From an uncultured Legionella sp. (GTDB lineage: Bacteria; Pseudomonadota; Gammaproteobacteria; Legionellales; Legionellaceae): 5,155 nt of DNA. Shown here piece by piece: positions 5,141 through 5,155 of this stretch (the stretch's first letter is position 1; every line of letters begins with the position of its first letter). Under the pieces are notes generated by a model. That model worked only from the letters and a program-made list of their open reading frames with translations. It was not told the DNA's origin and searched no databases. The stretch is taken from assembly GCA_903885895.1 (NCBI GenBank), contig CAISKC010000381.1:1-5155 (forward strand), given 5' to 3'. Both the position numbers and the translations under genes were made by a program.

Positions 5141-5155
5141 ATCCACATTATCCAA

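Noticed and set aside
1..5155. CRISPR arrays, tRNA or rRNA genes, toxin-antitoxin pairs, phage genes
   Set aside because: No regularly spaced repeats, cloverleaf or rRNA-like sequence, and no pair of small overlapping genes was seen.

Overview
The window looks like chromosomal accessory DNA from a Legionella species, probably not L. pneumophila, or a close relative in the Legionellales. The evidence is moderate A+T richness, a secreted multi-domain protein ending in a DUF1566 (Lcl_C-type) domain, remnants of a Legionella-style outer-membrane beta-barrel protein, and a small hydrophilic protein whose C-terminus carries a glutamate block like that of Dot/Icm substrates. No database search was possible, so the genus is inferred from remembered protein families.

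Layout. Positions 1-105 (+) hold the 3' tail of an unidentified gene. Its stop codon runs into a small G+C-rich hairpin region (111-147) that can also terminate transcription from the right. A GNAT acetyltransferase lies on the minus strand (224-673; start chosen by a clear AGGAG). It is divergent from a 161-codon gene (850-1335, +) encoding a charged, low-complexity protein with an E-block tail, followed by a weak terminator hairpin.

Positions 1336-1917 have no intact gene but are not empty. They hold a frameshifted minus-strand transposase remnant (about 1390-1691, probably IS256/Mutator family) and a 119-bp palindromic MITE-like element with 20-bp terminal inverted repeats flanked by TA (1770-1888). 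Next is a broken outer-membrane protein gene (1918-2328, +), and 16 nt after its stop codon comes the main gene of the window. That gene (2345-3892, +, GTG start) encodes a 515-aa exported, cysteine-rich, adhesin-like protein with a signal peptide, an InlB-type B-repeat-like module, an Ig-like Cys-containing module and a C-terminal DUF1566 domain.

The 404-bp gap after it contains a second decayed reading frame (about 3959-4183) resembling the C-terminal half of a signal-peptidase-like (S24/S26) protein. The last gene (4297-5037, +) is a GNAT acetyltransferase fused to a cupin domain. It stops right after the first cupin motif and therefore looks truncated. The window ends in a non-coding stretch with a perfect 16-bp palindrome.

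Overall this is a mosaic of stand-alone genes separated by decayed genes and transposon debris, not a coherent operon. The only operon-like spacing is between the broken outer-membrane protein gene and the DUF1566 protein. I did not find a convincing new multi-gene system. The best leads are the E-block protein as an effector candidate, the MITE-like palindrome, the architecture of the DUF1566 protein, and the truncated GNAT-cupin fusion.
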